Shown here: positions 32,267 to 42,698 of the stretch, piece after piece
Position numbering within the stretch: the stretch's first letter is position 1
How the letters are laid out: the number at the start of each line of letters is the position of its first letter
Assembly (NCBI GenBank): GCA_009885955.1
Contig: VFJS01000031.1
Coordinates: forward strand, 62,001 to 126,000
Length of the DNA stretch: 64,000 nt
Origin: Spirochaetia bacterium
GTDB lineage: Bacteria; Spirochaetota; UBA4802; UBA5550
Reading direction: 5' to 3'
The notes under the pieces: model-generated
Databases searched by the model: none
Told to the model about the DNA's origin: nothing
Seen by the model: the letters and a program-made list of their open reading frames with translations, nothing else
Program-made: the position numbers and the translations under genes

Positions 32267-33034
32267 CTATTCCCCCAGCTTTTCCGACCTGAAAATCTGC
32301 TTGTCGAACCTCACACTCTCGTCAAAACTGAAAAAATTCAGGATTGAGATGGTGCCGGATCGTATATCCATCATGTCATATCGCACAGGGATTACCCTGC
32401 CGTTCTGTTCCATGACCTTCGAGACGGTGAGAAACTTGAATATGGCATTGTCCCGGTCGTGATAGTCAATCCTGAGGGGAATGAATTCATCAATGGTAAC
32501 ATACAGGGTGAGCTGTCCATAGGTCCCTGCCTTGTAAATAGGCTTTAATATGAGCTTATAGGCATCATATCCTTTGATAATTGATCTCCCCTGTATTGAC
32601 GCGGAATAATTGCTCTGCAGCGGGGCATTGGACATGTCAATGTAAAAAAAGTTGGACAGCAGGATGGAATCATATTTATCGATGCCCATCTTGTGGTACA
32701 GGCGCACGGAATGGAGGTTGTAGACCCATATGTCCTCCCCGCCGAAATTGTAGAGTACCTTGAGCTGGTCCCCCCTCTCCTTGCTGCTGAAGATGAAAAG
32801 ATAATCATCCCTGTCTATGTAACCGGTGAAGTTTACATCAAAGGAGACTCCATTGGGCTTCACATGCTGAAGTCTCCCCCTCATCTGGCCTGGCGGATAG
32901 CTCAGAATCCTGTCCACCCTGGCGAGAATCGCCTGGGCATTTACCTCAATCCTTCTTTCACTCTGGGAATATGACGGGGTGCTTATCCATACCATGAGGA
33001 TGAGCATAATAATTATATGATATCTGTCTCTCAT
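32267..33034 (-). CDS. Outer-membrane lipoprotein-sorting (LolA-like) protein
   Basis: From ATG 33034 this gives 255 residues with a signal sequence (IIIMLILMVWISTPSYSQ). The body has the LolA/LolB-type half-barrel pattern: FLFIFSSKERGDQLKVLYNF, DIWVYNLHSVRLYHKMGIDKY, a YKLILKP strand and a DEFIPLRIDYHDRDN segment. It resembles the outer-membrane lipoprotein-sorting protein family (about 250 residues). It would carry hydrophobic cargo in the periplasm. The longer frame to 33100 overlaps aroH and is not favoured. Confidence 0.65.
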   Translation of the reverse strand: MRDRYHIIIMLILMVWISTPSYSQSERRIEVNAQAILARVDRILSYPPGQMRGRLQHVKPNGVSFDVNFTGYIDRDDYLFIFSSKERGDQLKVLYNFGGEDIWVYNLHSVRLYHKMGIDKYDSILLSNFFYIDMSNAPLQSNYSASIQGRSIIKGYDAYKLILKPIYKAGTYGQLTLYVTIDEFIPLRIDYHDRDNAIFKFLTVSKVMEQNGRVIPVRYDMMDIRSGTISILNFFSFDESVRFDKQIFRSEKLGE

Positions 33035-33050
33035 TTTTACATTCACTGAA

Positions 33051-33452
33051 TTACTCACCGGTCTCAGATATATAATATTTATTATCTTCTCCGGAGTCAA
33101 GATCAGGCCTCAATTTTTTTGCTTCATAAAGATAAATATGCTTTATCTCGTCTTGCCTGAGCGATGAATTTACATGAAGAAGGACCCGTATACACCCCTG
33201 CAGGCCCCCTTTTACCGGTATTTCCCTTGTGCAGAGCAGGGGGGTATAGATCCAGCCGAGTTTTCGCGCAGCCACAGCCGGAAACTCGGCATTAACATCG
33301 TCGGTCACTGAAAATATGGCTGAAGCGATATCCTCAACATTAATGCTGTTTTTCTTCAGCATTACCCTGATCAGCTCTTCAGTCCTGGATACTATCTCAT
33401 CCTTCGTGTTCTCTGTTACAGAGGTTGCCCCTCTGACGCCCCTTGTTGACAT
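33051..33452 (-). CDS. aroH: Chorismate mutase, AroH class
   Basis: A 133-residue monofunctional chorismate mutase with the start RGVRGATSV, the pattern AIFSVTDDVNAEFPAVAAR and GWIYTPLLCTREIPVKGGLQGCIRVLLH, matching the trimeric AroH class of Bacillus subtilis type. It converts chorismate to prephenate for phenylalanine and tyrosine. It starts right after aroA, so the two steps around chorismate are co-expressed. Confidence 0.92.
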   Translation of the reverse strand: MSTRGVRGATSVTENTKDEIVSRTEELIRVMLKKNSINVEDIASAIFSVTDDVNAEFPAVAARKLGWIYTPLLCTREIPVKGGLQGCIRVLLHVNSSLRQDEIKHIYLYEAKKLRPDLDSGEDNKYYISETGE

Positions 33453-33453
33453 C

Positions 33454-34731
33454 TTACGACTCCCTGTTTTCTATTATATCAGCCCCGATATTCCGCATGA
33501 GCCCTGCGAATCCAGGGAACGTCACAGCCGCCGATTCAGCCGTGGTGATTACCAGGTCCCCGCCTGTACGAAGTCCGGCCACAGCCAGGGCCATGACCGC
33601 CCGGTGGTCCCCATGGCCCTCGACAATGCCGCCTGAAAGCCTGCTCTTCCGTATAATGAGCCCGTCCTCCAGCTCCTCTATATCCGCGCCGAGCTTTTTC
33701 AGCTCATCGTGCATAACCTTAATCCTGTCGGTCTCCTTCAGCCTGGCCTGGGGCACATTCACAAGCCTTGTTTCGCCCTCGGCAAAGCATGCAGCCACTG
33801 CAAGCGCGGGAAGGGAATCGGGAATAGCATTCAGGTCAAAAACACCCCCCCTGAGGCTGCCGCCCTTTATCCTTATATTTCTTCTGCCGATCTGAACCAT
33901 GGCCCCCATCTTTTCCAGAATTTTCACCACCTCCCGGTCCCCCTGGGTATCTGTGAAATCGAGTCCAAGGAGGTTCAGCTGCGAGCCTGTTATTGCCGCT
34001 GCCACAAGAAAAAAGGCTGCCGAAGAGAAATCGGCCGCAATCCTCTCCCTGAATGATGGGTAGGACTGGCCCCCTGATACATTGAACTCCCGGTAGTCAC
34101 TATTGACGTATCTGATGCCGAGCCTGTTCAGCCAGGCAAGGGTCATGGTCACATAGGGTTTTTCATTGAGCAGCGGCACAGTAATCTTCGTATCCCCCTT
34201 AAAAAGCGGCGTGGAGATGAGGAGGGAGGTGAGATACTGCGATGTAACAGATTCAATGGAGGTATTCCCGCCGCGGCCCGGCCCGGATATCACCAGCGGG
34301 GGCTTATCATTCCCCGATTTTGATGCCGCGCTCCCTCCCAGGTCCCTTATCGATTTCATCAGGGCCCCGGCTGGTCTTCCCTGTATCTGGCTGTCCCCGG
34401 TAAACGTGGTCTCCCCTTTCATCAGCGATGCGATTCCCATTCCAATGTAGAGCGACGTACCGGAATTCCCCACATCGATAACGTCTCCCGGTACCACAGG
34501 CCTGCCTCCCGTACCGGTAACCGTCCAGAGGTTTTTATCCTCATCAACCTTTGCTCCGAAACTTTTAATCATGTGCAGGCATGAACGCGTGTCAGCCGAT
34601 TCAAGGGGATGCTCTATGAACGAAGTCCCCTTTGCAAGCAGGGCAAAGGCAAGGGCCCTGATTGTATGGGACTTGGATCCCGGGATGTTCACATCACCGC
34701 TTATTTCCGATTTTTTAACAATAAATTGCAT
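33454..34731 (-). CDS. aroA: 3-phosphoshikimate 1-carboxyvinyltransferase (EPSP synthase)
   Basis: A 425-residue AroA. IPGSKSHTIRALAFALLAKG (substrate lysine loop), VGNSGTSLY, FTGDSQIQGRPAGALMKSI, SSAAFFLVAAA, RLKETDRIKVMHDELKKLGADIEE and HGDHRAVMALAVAG are diagnostic. It makes EPSP from shikimate-3-phosphate and PEP. First gene of the operon aroA-aroH-LolA-like-rsmE-thiS-thiE. Confidence 0.97.
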   Translation of the reverse strand: MQFIVKKSEISGDVNIPGSKSHTIRALAFALLAKGTSFIEHPLESADTRSCLHMIKSFGAKVDEDKNLWTVTGTGGRPVVPGDVIDVGNSGTSLYIGMGIASLMKGETTFTGDSQIQGRPAGALMKSIRDLGGSAASKSGNDKPPLVISGPGRGGNTSIESVTSQYLTSLLISTPLFKGDTKITVPLLNEKPYVTMTLAWLNRLGIRYVNSDYREFNVSGGQSYPSFRERIAADFSSAAFFLVAAAITGSQLNLLGLDFTDTQGDREVVKILEKMGAMVQIGRRNIRIKGGSLRGGVFDLNAIPDSLPALAVAACFAEGETRLVNVPQARLKETDRIKVMHDELKKLGADIEELEDGLIIRKSRLSGGIVEGHGDHRAVMALAVAGLRTGGDLVITTAESAAVTFPGFAGLMRNIGADIIENRES

Positions 34732-34801
34732 ATTTTTTTATGATGAAAGCGACAAATCCGGTTGCATTGAATGATACAACCTTTCTGCTGTCAAGAAAAG
34801 A

Positions 34802-35578
34802 TTATATTGAATCGGGCATCTTCCTCTTATACACGCCAATGCTGTAGGGGATTACCCCCTTCGAACCGGAAAGCTTGTATAAGTCACTGAAAACAGCCGC
34901 ATTCTCATTGAGGAACTGCTCAGCTTCACTCCCCGTCTTCCCGAATATCTCACGGTAATAGGATATCAGCTCAATGAAGTCCACCTCAAGCCCGGCAACA
35001 TGATTCTTCACAGGCTTCAGTTCATTCAGGGTGCAGAATGTCAAAAGGTCATTTTGTAAATAGTAATCATTGTGCAGGGGAGAGACAATCTTCATGAAAT
35101 CATCGAGTACGCCTTCAATATCCCCCCCGTCCAGGATAAAGCATGACAGGAACATGAGGGAGCCGAACTCAATGGAATTTCTGAACTCGTCTATAACCCT
35201 CCCGGTTGAAATAAAATCAAAATAGTCAATGGATATGAGGAGGTCGGCAATCCGCATCTCTATGGGAAAATTCTCAATGTCGCCGTTAATGAATCTGATC
35301 CTGTCATCCTTCCCGCTCCCTTTGTATTTGTTTATATAGCTCATGATATTTTTAAATGACGGCTCAACCACGGTAATATAGGAATCGGAATTCAAAGCAA
35401 TTTCATGGAGGAGTTCATGGTTTCCCAGTCCGGCCTTTACAATGACCCTGGGATTATTAAGGGATATGATATCAAGAAGCTCTTTCTTTAAAATGCCGAT
35501 CCTGCTTTCCGGTTCAATAATCACATTTTTTTCAAAATCATACTCAACAAAACGGGCAATTTCCCTGAATCTGTTCAT
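34802..35578 (-). CDS. Putative methyltransferase-fold protein
   Basis: A 258-residue protein. Residues 40-105 (NPRVIVKAGLGNHELLHEIA, YITVVEPS, IRFINGDIENFPIEMRIADLLISI) show the order of a class I methyltransferase Rossmann fold, but the glycine-rich loop is AGLGNH rather than GxGxG, so AdoMet binding is plausible, not assured. The C-terminal half is aromatic-rich. It diverges from thiC across an AT-rich gap without a visible TPP riboswitch. Substrate unknown. Confidence 0.5.
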   Translation of the reverse strand: MNRFREIARFVEYDFEKNVIIEPESRIGILKKELLDIISLNNPRVIVKAGLGNHELLHEIALNSDSYITVVEPSFKNIMSYINKYKGSGKDDRIRFINGDIENFPIEMRIADLLISIDYFDFISTGRVIDEFRNSIEFGSLMFLSCFILDGGDIEGVLDDFMKIVSPLHNDYYLQNDLLTFCTLNELKPVKNHVAGLEVDFIELISYYREIFGKTGSEAEQFLNENAAVFSDLYKLSGSKGVIPYSIGVYKRKMPDSI

Positions 35579-35739
35579 AAAAAATTTCCTCTTATTTCAA
35601 TTCATGCGATGAATTATTATTGACACATATTAATTGCAATCTAAATGATATATCTGTAAGAAAGTTTAATGCCCTTACATCAAATATTATTTTCAAAAAA
35701 AAAACAACAAATAAAAATTTTATAAAGAAATAAAATTCA

Positions 35740-37005
35740 ATGAATATTTTTATTAACGCAAAAAAGGGGATAACCTCACCTGAAGTGGAATTTATTTCAC
35801 GCAGGGAGGATGTTGCCGCAGCCGATCTTCTTGCCGATTTTTCCGCCGGAAGAGTGGCAATTCTAAAAAATTCCATAAGAAATATTGAGCCCGTAGCTGT
35901 GGGCAAGGGCCTGACAACGAAAGTCAATGCCAATATCGGATCATCCCCCGACCTCTTCAACCTGGAGACTGAGCTCGAGAAACTCCAGGTGGCAGTGAAT
36001 GCCGGAGCAGATACAATCATGGATCTCAGCATCGGCGGAAACATACGGGACTTCAGGCGCAGGATCACGGAGAGATCCCCTCTTCCCCTGGGAACGGTCC
36101 CCCTGTACGAGACCGCAGTTGAAATGCAGCGCGCGGGAAAGTCTATCATGGAAATGACCATAAACGACTTTCTTAAGATAATCACTATTCAGGCAGAAGA
36201 GGGCGTCGACTTCATGACGATCCACTCGGGAATCACCATTCAGTCCCTTGAATCACTGAGGTCCCAGAAGCGGATTATCGGCATTACAAGCCGTGGGGGC
36301 TCTATCCTGGCGGAGTGGATGGCGCTGAATAAAAAAGAGAACCCCCTGTATGAATTCTATGATGAAATCCTGGACATTCTTGCAGAATACAATATTACCA
36401 TAAGCCTGGGCGACAGCCTCAGGCCCGGCGCCATCAGCGATGCCAGCGACCGCGGGCAGATCCATGAGATGATACTCCTCGGAGAACTGGCGCGGAGGGC
36501 CCGGGAAAAGGGGGTCCAGGCCATCATCGAAGGGCCGGGGCATATGCCCCTTGACCAGATTGCCGACAATATAAGGCTTGAAAAATCACTCTGCGACGGC
36601 GCGCCCTATTATGTTCTCGGGCCCCTGGTAACCGATGTAGCCCCGGGGTACGATCACATAACCTCGGCCATCGGAGGCGCCGTTGCCGCTTCCAGCGGGG
36701 CCGATTTCCTCTGCTATGTCACCCCTGCCGAGCACCTGAGGCTCCCTGCGGTAGATGACGTGAGGGAGGGGGTCATTGCCTCAAAAATCGCCGCCCATGC
36801 CGGCGACATCGTAAAGCTCGGCAGCAAGGCGAGGAAATGGGACAACGAAATGTCCACGGCAAGAAAAAAGCTCGACTGGGAAAACATGTTCCGTCTGTCA
36901 ATTGATAGGGAAAAGGCTGAAAGATTCAGGGCCGAGCTGCCGTCGGGGCTCGAAGACCAGTGCTCTATGTGCGGCGATTTCTGCGCGATTAAAAAAAAGA
37001 TTTAG
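35740..37005 (+). CDS. thiC: Phosphomethylpyrimidine synthase
   Basis: A 421-residue ThiC of the shorter class. VNANIGSSPDLF, ADTIMDLSIGGNI, EGVDFMTIHSGIT, SLGDSLRPGAISDASDRGQ, QAIIEGPGHMPLDQI and LGPLVTDVAPGYDHITSAIGGA are hallmark segments; the C-terminal cluster motif is CSMCGDFC (CxxCxxxC), a spacing found in short-form ThiC. This radical SAM enzyme turns aminoimidazole ribotide into hydroxymethylpyrimidine phosphate, the substrate of the ThiD2 part of the fusion protein nearby. It is followed after 6 bases by a WecG-like gene. Confidence 0.96.
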   Translation: MNIFINAKKGITSPEVEFISRREDVAAADLLADFSAGRVAILKNSIRNIEPVAVGKGLTTKVNANIGSSPDLFNLETELEKLQVAVNAGADTIMDLSIGGNIRDFRRRITERSPLPLGTVPLYETAVEMQRAGKSIMEMTINDFLKIITIQAEEGVDFMTIHSGITIQSLESLRSQKRIIGITSRGGSILAEWMALNKKENPLYEFYDEILDILAEYNITISLGDSLRPGAISDASDRGQIHEMILLGELARRAREKGVQAIIEGPGHMPLDQIADNIRLEKSLCDGAPYYVLGPLVTDVAPGYDHITSAIGGAVAASSGADFLCYVTPAEHLRLPAVDDVREGVIASKIAAHAGDIVKLGSKARKWDNEMSTARKKLDWENMFRLSIDREKAERFRAELPSGLEDQCSMCGDFCAIKKKI

Positions 37006-37011
37006 GAGATA

Positions 37012-37830
37012 TTGATGCCTGAAGATATCAGCCGCTATGAATCATACAAGGAGAGGGATCTTCTTCTCGATTACACTGAAGTTGATGTGGAGAATATCCC
37101 CATAATAAATATACAGGAAACCGGTATAGAAAACATCACCAGGATACAGGCGGTAGCCAGAGTGATGAAGATGATAAATGAAAAAAGGGTGCACCACATC
37201 ATGTGCCTTAACCCATACAAACTTATGAGGATAAAATCAAACAATGATCTGAACATCATTTCTAAAAAGGCCGATATGCACCTTGCCTGCGGCGCCGGTA
37301 TCGGCTGGGCATCAAGGATGCTCAGGACACCGCTTAAGGAGATGATATCCTCCCTCAGTTTCATGATGGACATTATACGGATTGCCGAGCTGAAGGAGTA
37401 TACGATATTTCTGGTAGGCGGGAAGCCTGAGATAGTTGAAAAGGCCTTTTCCAATATACGGAAATCCTTTCCCAGAATAAGAATCGTAGGGAGGCATGGC
37501 GGCTTTTTTAATCCTGAAAGGGAAAAGTCTGTTATTGAGGCCATACGGAAATCCGAGGCTAATATCATCTTCGTCGGCCTGGGGTTTCCCAGGGAGGATG
37601 AATGGATCTACAGGAACAGAAAGGAATTCTCCAATTCGGTGATAATATCCATAGGCGGCAATATAGATATCATTTCAGGAGAAGTGAAAAAAGCGCCTGC
37701 TTTTTTCATGGCCAGGGGGCTTGATTGGTTTTACCGGATCCTGGCAAGGCCGTGGAGAATCGGAAGGCTCCTGAGAATCGCCTTATTCGTGCTCCAGATA
37801 TTATTCAAACGGATAACAATGAAAAAATAG
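37012..37830 (+). CDS. WecG/TagA/CpsF-family protein, divergent
   Basis: A 272-residue protein (ATG 37015 also possible) with the WecG/TagA order: IQAVARVMKMINEKRVHHIMCLNP, an ACGAGIGWASRML segment, IFLVGGKPEIVEKAF, GGFFNPE, NIIFVGLGFPREDEWI, SIGGNIDIISGEVKKAP and a C-terminal basic amphipathic tail (GLDWFYRILARPWRIGRLLR). In active members the segment is xDGxGVV with a catalytic Asp; here it is ACG, a Cys replacing Asp. It may therefore have altered or no N-acetylmannosaminyl-transferase activity. Coupled to thiC by distance only. Confidence 0.75.
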   Translation: MMPEDISRYESYKERDLLLDYTEVDVENIPIINIQETGIENITRIQAVARVMKMINEKRVHHIMCLNPYKLMRIKSNNDLNIISKKADMHLACGAGIGWASRMLRTPLKEMISSLSFMMDIIRIAELKEYTIFLVGGKPEIVEKAFSNIRKSFPRIRIVGRHGGFFNPEREKSVIEAIRKSEANIIFVGLGFPREDEWIYRNRKEFSNSVIISIGGNIDIISGEVKKAPAFFMARGLDWFYRILARPWRIGRLLRIALFVLQILFKRITMKK

Positions 37831-37842
37831 GTTTTCTGGGTG

Positions 37843-38061
37843 CTACCGTTCATACTTTTTGCTGCGGGCTGAGGACTCCCTGGCATTTCCCAACTCACTG
37901 TTTGAGACCATGCAGCGCCCCAGGGTAAATTTACCCATATCCTCACTGGCACCGCAAGTTCTACAATGAATTATGGCCCTGCTGTTTTCAGACCATTCTG
38001 ATATCTCAACATATCGGGAGTAGCAGTTTCTGCAGAATATTACCGATACATAATTACTCAT
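37843..38061 (-). CDS. Small zinc-ribbon-like protein
   Basis: A 72-residue protein with VIFCRNCYSRYVE and IIHCRTCG, i.e. two CxxC pairs about 22 residues apart, the pattern of a zinc ribbon. It ends in a basic tail. It lies 3 bases after the SpoIIE-like gene in the same direction and may be co-translated with it. No function assigned. Confidence 0.55.
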   Translation of the reverse strand: MSNYVSVIFCRNCYSRYVEISEWSENSRAIIHCRTCGASEDMGKFTLGRCMVSNSELGNARESSARSKKYER

Positions 38062-38064
38062 TTT

Positions 38065-39375
38065 TCATACCGCCTTCCTGTCGGCCATAAAAGCCAGCAT
38101 GGAGACATCCTCCCTTCTTTCAAGCCCTTCTGAAAATTCCTGTGCAAATTTTGCGAGAGACTCTATGAGGTGCCAGGGGCTGGAAAAAGTTCCGCTAAGA
38201 AAACCCATAATTCTCTTCAGGCCGAGATCGTGCCCGCTCCTGTTTTTAAAATTCATAAGGCTGTCGGATATCACAAGAAAAATATCACCATCCCTCAATT
38301 TCAGCCTCACCTGCTTAAGATTCTCCTTATCACCGCCATAAACCGTATGTTTGAACTTGAAGAGCCTGGCTATCCCGTCCCTAATAAGTATGGGATAGGC
38401 AGCGCCTATATTAATAAACCTGATCTCCATATTATGCACATCAATGAAACCGTAAAATAGAGATAAATTCCTGAAATCCCCCAGATCTTCTCCAATTGTT
38501 TCATAGAGACGTTTCAGCACTGCAACTGGCCTGTCACCCATAACCTTTGAGAAGGCCTTAAGCGAACCGCTCACCAGTGCGGCGGTGAGCCCGCCGGGGA
38601 TTCCCCTCTTGTGGAGGTCGCACAGGGCTGCAGCAATATTATCTCCTATCCGGTAGAGAGAGTGGAACTCCCCGCCCACCTCCCTTGCGGCTATGGATTT
38701 CGCAGCCATGTGGATGCTGGTGAAACTCTCCCTGATCTCGGGGATAAGGGAATCCTGGAAAGACTTCGCGGATTCAAGCTCCACGTTAATCCTTTCCTCT
38801 TCGATGGCTTTCTGAAAATAAACCGCATTCTGTACTGCCAGCGATGCCTGATTGGCAAAAACATTAAAGAGCTCCATGTCATCATCGGTAAAACCGGGCC
38901 TGTTCAGAGGATTCACTGCCTGAATGACGCCCAGGAGTTTCCCCTTGTAGAGGAGAGGCGTGCATGCCAACGATTTTGTGATGAAACCGGTTTCCCGGTC
39001 GAACTTGGGATCAAAGCGTTTGTCCCTGTACACATCGTTCACATAGATAAATTTCCTTGTCTCCGCAACCCATCCAGCTATGCCCTGGCCCATGTGTACC
39101 CTGTACTTTTCCACGAGTTCCTTCCCGCTCTCTCCCAGGGCAACCTTGAATACCAGGTTGTTTTCAGCATGGTCGTAGAGCAAAAGGGTACTTGCTTCTG
39201 ATTCCATGATGTCCTTGATTATCTCCATGATTATGGTGAGGAGTTTCCCCATGTCGAGCGTGGAGTTGATTATACCATTAATATAAACGAGCTTTGACAG
39301 GTTGTTAACCTTTCTCTCAAGGTCTGCAAGATCTCCAATATCTTTACTATTGATACTTTTATCCATTTGTCCCAC
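38065..39375 (-). CDS. GAF-domain protein with SpoIIE-like phosphatase domain
   Basis: A 436-residue protein. After a short coiled region, a GAF domain spans about residues 30-180 (EASTLLLYDHAENNLVFKVA, GIAGWVAETRKFIYVNDV, SLACTPLLYKGKLLGVIQAVN). The C-terminal half is a PP2C/SpoIIE-like fold, but its motifs are eroded: VGGEFH for VGGDFY, CDLHKRGIPG for GDVSGKGxPA, GAAYPILI for AGHxPPLL and ISDSLMN for TDGLxE. One metal-binding Asp (in CDL) is kept. It could be a weak phosphatase or a binding-only partner of an anti-sigma-factor system. No anti-sigma or antagonist gene is adjacent. Confidence 0.75.
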   Translation of the reverse strand: MGQMDKSINSKDIGDLADLERKVNNLSKLVYINGIINSTLDMGKLLTIIMEIIKDIMESEASTLLLYDHAENNLVFKVALGESGKELVEKYRVHMGQGIAGWVAETRKFIYVNDVYRDKRFDPKFDRETGFITKSLACTPLLYKGKLLGVIQAVNPLNRPGFTDDDMELFNVFANQASLAVQNAVYFQKAIEEERINVELESAKSFQDSLIPEIRESFTSIHMAAKSIAAREVGGEFHSLYRIGDNIAAALCDLHKRGIPGGLTAALVSGSLKAFSKVMGDRPVAVLKRLYETIGEDLGDFRNLSLFYGFIDVHNMEIRFINIGAAYPILIRDGIARLFKFKHTVYGGDKENLKQVRLKLRDGDIFLVISDSLMNFKNRSGHDLGLKRIMGFLSGTFSSPWHLIESLAKFAQEFSEGLERREDVSMLAFMADRKAV

Positions 39376-39547
39376 CTGCTGGTCTTACCTGTCCGCTGCA
39401 GAATTTTCTGTCTTTGAAAAACATCCCCTGCTGAAAATTACAACTGATTATGCATCACTTATTAAAATAAGTCAATAATAAATTATCCCCATACTTCGAA
39501 TTTGCCATTAACAATCCATGGTCATCAATACTAATGTAAAAGGCAAA

Positions 39548-41197
<1,650 letters not shown>

Positions 41198-41441
41198 TTA
41201 TACTGATAAAAAAAATTGGTTACGCCCCCAGAGACTGACGGGGCAGCCCTTTACCGGTTCTCATGCCTCACCTGGTGTAATAATTAATATCTCACCGCCC
41301 GAAGTCAATAAATTTAATGAGGTAAAAAACAAGACTTGACATAATTTGAATATTTTTTACTCTTCAATAGAATTTGTATCAGGACAGGCATTAGTAATTT
41401 TTTTTGAGATTATCCCCTTTTATAAAAATACTGAGGTAATT

Positions 41442-41825
41442 ATGGATGAACATAGAAAATATCCCCGGTTTGAATGCAGCATAAAGGCCGCCTTCAATTA
41501 TTATGAAGGAAACCCGGATCAAATCGGCAATGAGCCGGTTACTACAAAAAAAGGGAAGGGCCTGATAATAGATTTAAGTATCGGGGGTTTGCTCATTGCC
41601 ACCAGGGAAAGGGTCCAGGTGAACATGCCCGTTAAAGTATCCTTTACCTATAAAAAGGAGTCCCACCTTGTTACCGGTGAAATTGTCAGGACAGGACTTC
41701 TCAGGGATAACCCATCGGAAGGAGTGCAGAAATTTTCCAGGACACCGGTCCGGGAGGATGCATATATTGCAGTGAGATTCGACAGCCCCATAGAGGAATT
41801 CTGGACCTCAGATGACCAAAATTGA
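41442..41825 (+). CDS. PilZ-domain protein
   Basis: From ATG 41442 (GAGG upstream) this gives 127 residues with both PilZ motifs: RKYPR (RxxxR, residues about 5-9) and IDLSIGGLL (DxSxxG, about 43-51). PilZ domains bind cyclic di-GMP. The longer frame to 41346 is AT-rich leader. It is 3 bases before a helical protein gene and likely acts with it. Confidence 0.82.
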   Translation: MDEHRKYPRFECSIKAAFNYYEGNPDQIGNEPVTTKKGKGLIIDLSIGGLLIATRERVQVNMPVKVSFTYKKESHLVTGEIVRTGLLRDNPSEGVQKFSRTPVREDAYIAVRFDSPIEEFWTSDDQN

Positions 41826-41828
41826 TGT

Positions 41829-42698
41829 ATGAAAAATAAATTTATAAGAATCACATCCATCACCGATATAGACAAATCAAAAATATCCGTGTACGACCTG
41901 AACAACAGGTATATCGACGCCACGGGGAACCTTTTCGGCCTGAAATACAACAAAATGGAGAAAAAGGTTGAAATAATAAAACTCCTGAGGACACATGCTG
42001 AAAATGCCGGGCAGATACAGCATGATATGATTGTGAAGAAGATATCCAATAACCGGTATCCAGGCCCGGGCACCGGCCCGGACACAATAAACGATCTGTT
42101 TGATGAAGATCATCTTATCATTGATGAGGATGATTCCAAAAACCCTGTAGCCTTTATAAACAGGACCCTGGCAGCCATGAAGACCCATGCGCAGAGATTC
42201 AGGGGCATTATCAACAACATTACCAATTCAAATGTCTTTCCAAGGGAAAACAAGGCCGACAGCATTGAGCTCCAGGACATCTTCAGGAGCTTTGAAATCG
42301 ACGGAATACAAAAAATTGATAAAATTGTCACCTACCATGACGAACTTAAAAGTTATCCGAGGTCAGTATCATATTACCAGTCAAAACTTGACAAGAGAGG
42401 CAGGGATATCATCGATGAACTCGAGGGGAACAATGAGAAGATAATACTTTTCATATTTCAATACGAGATGCTGATCTCCATCAATGAGCTCTACCAGAAT
42501 TTAAAAAATTTGATAGGAAACCTTATGGCCTTTATTGACAGGAAAGAGTCACTGATTAAAAAGAATATACCCACGGCAGAAAAAAAGCTTTTCCAGGATG
42601 CCGTCACCACCATCGAAACAACCATCACTGAAATAGACGGGATAATTGAAAAAATAGAACCCTTCATGGAAATCGTAACCAATCTGGATGAAATCTGA
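41829..42698 (+). CDS. Hypothetical helical protein downstream of PilZ gene
   Basis: A 289-residue, mostly alpha-helical, charged protein without signal peptide or membrane segments. Residues about 170-280 have heptad-like hydrophobic spacing (LYQNLKNLIGNLMAFIDRKE, AVTTIETTITEIDGIIEKIE), suggesting a coiled coil. No family recognised. Close coupling to the PilZ gene suggests a cyclic di-GMP-responsive partner, but that is inference. It ends one base before the convergent barrel gene. Confidence 0.6.
   Translation: MKNKFIRITSITDIDKSKISVYDLNNRYIDATGNLFGLKYNKMEKKVEIIKLLRTHAENAGQIQHDMIVKKISNNRYPGPGTGPDTINDLFDEDHLIIDEDDSKNPVAFINRTLAAMKTHAQRFRGIINNITNSNVFPRENKADSIELQDIFRSFEIDGIQKIDKIVTYHDELKSYPRSVSYYQSKLDKRGRDIIDELEGNNEKIILFIFQYEMLISINELYQNLKNLIGNLMAFIDRKESLIKKNIPTAEKKLFQDAVTTIETTITEIDGIIEKIEPFMEIVTNLDEI

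Noticed and set aside
35579-35739. TPP riboswitch upstream of thiC
   Set aside because: Expected next to thiC, but no CTGAGA-type core is visible in this AT-rich leader.
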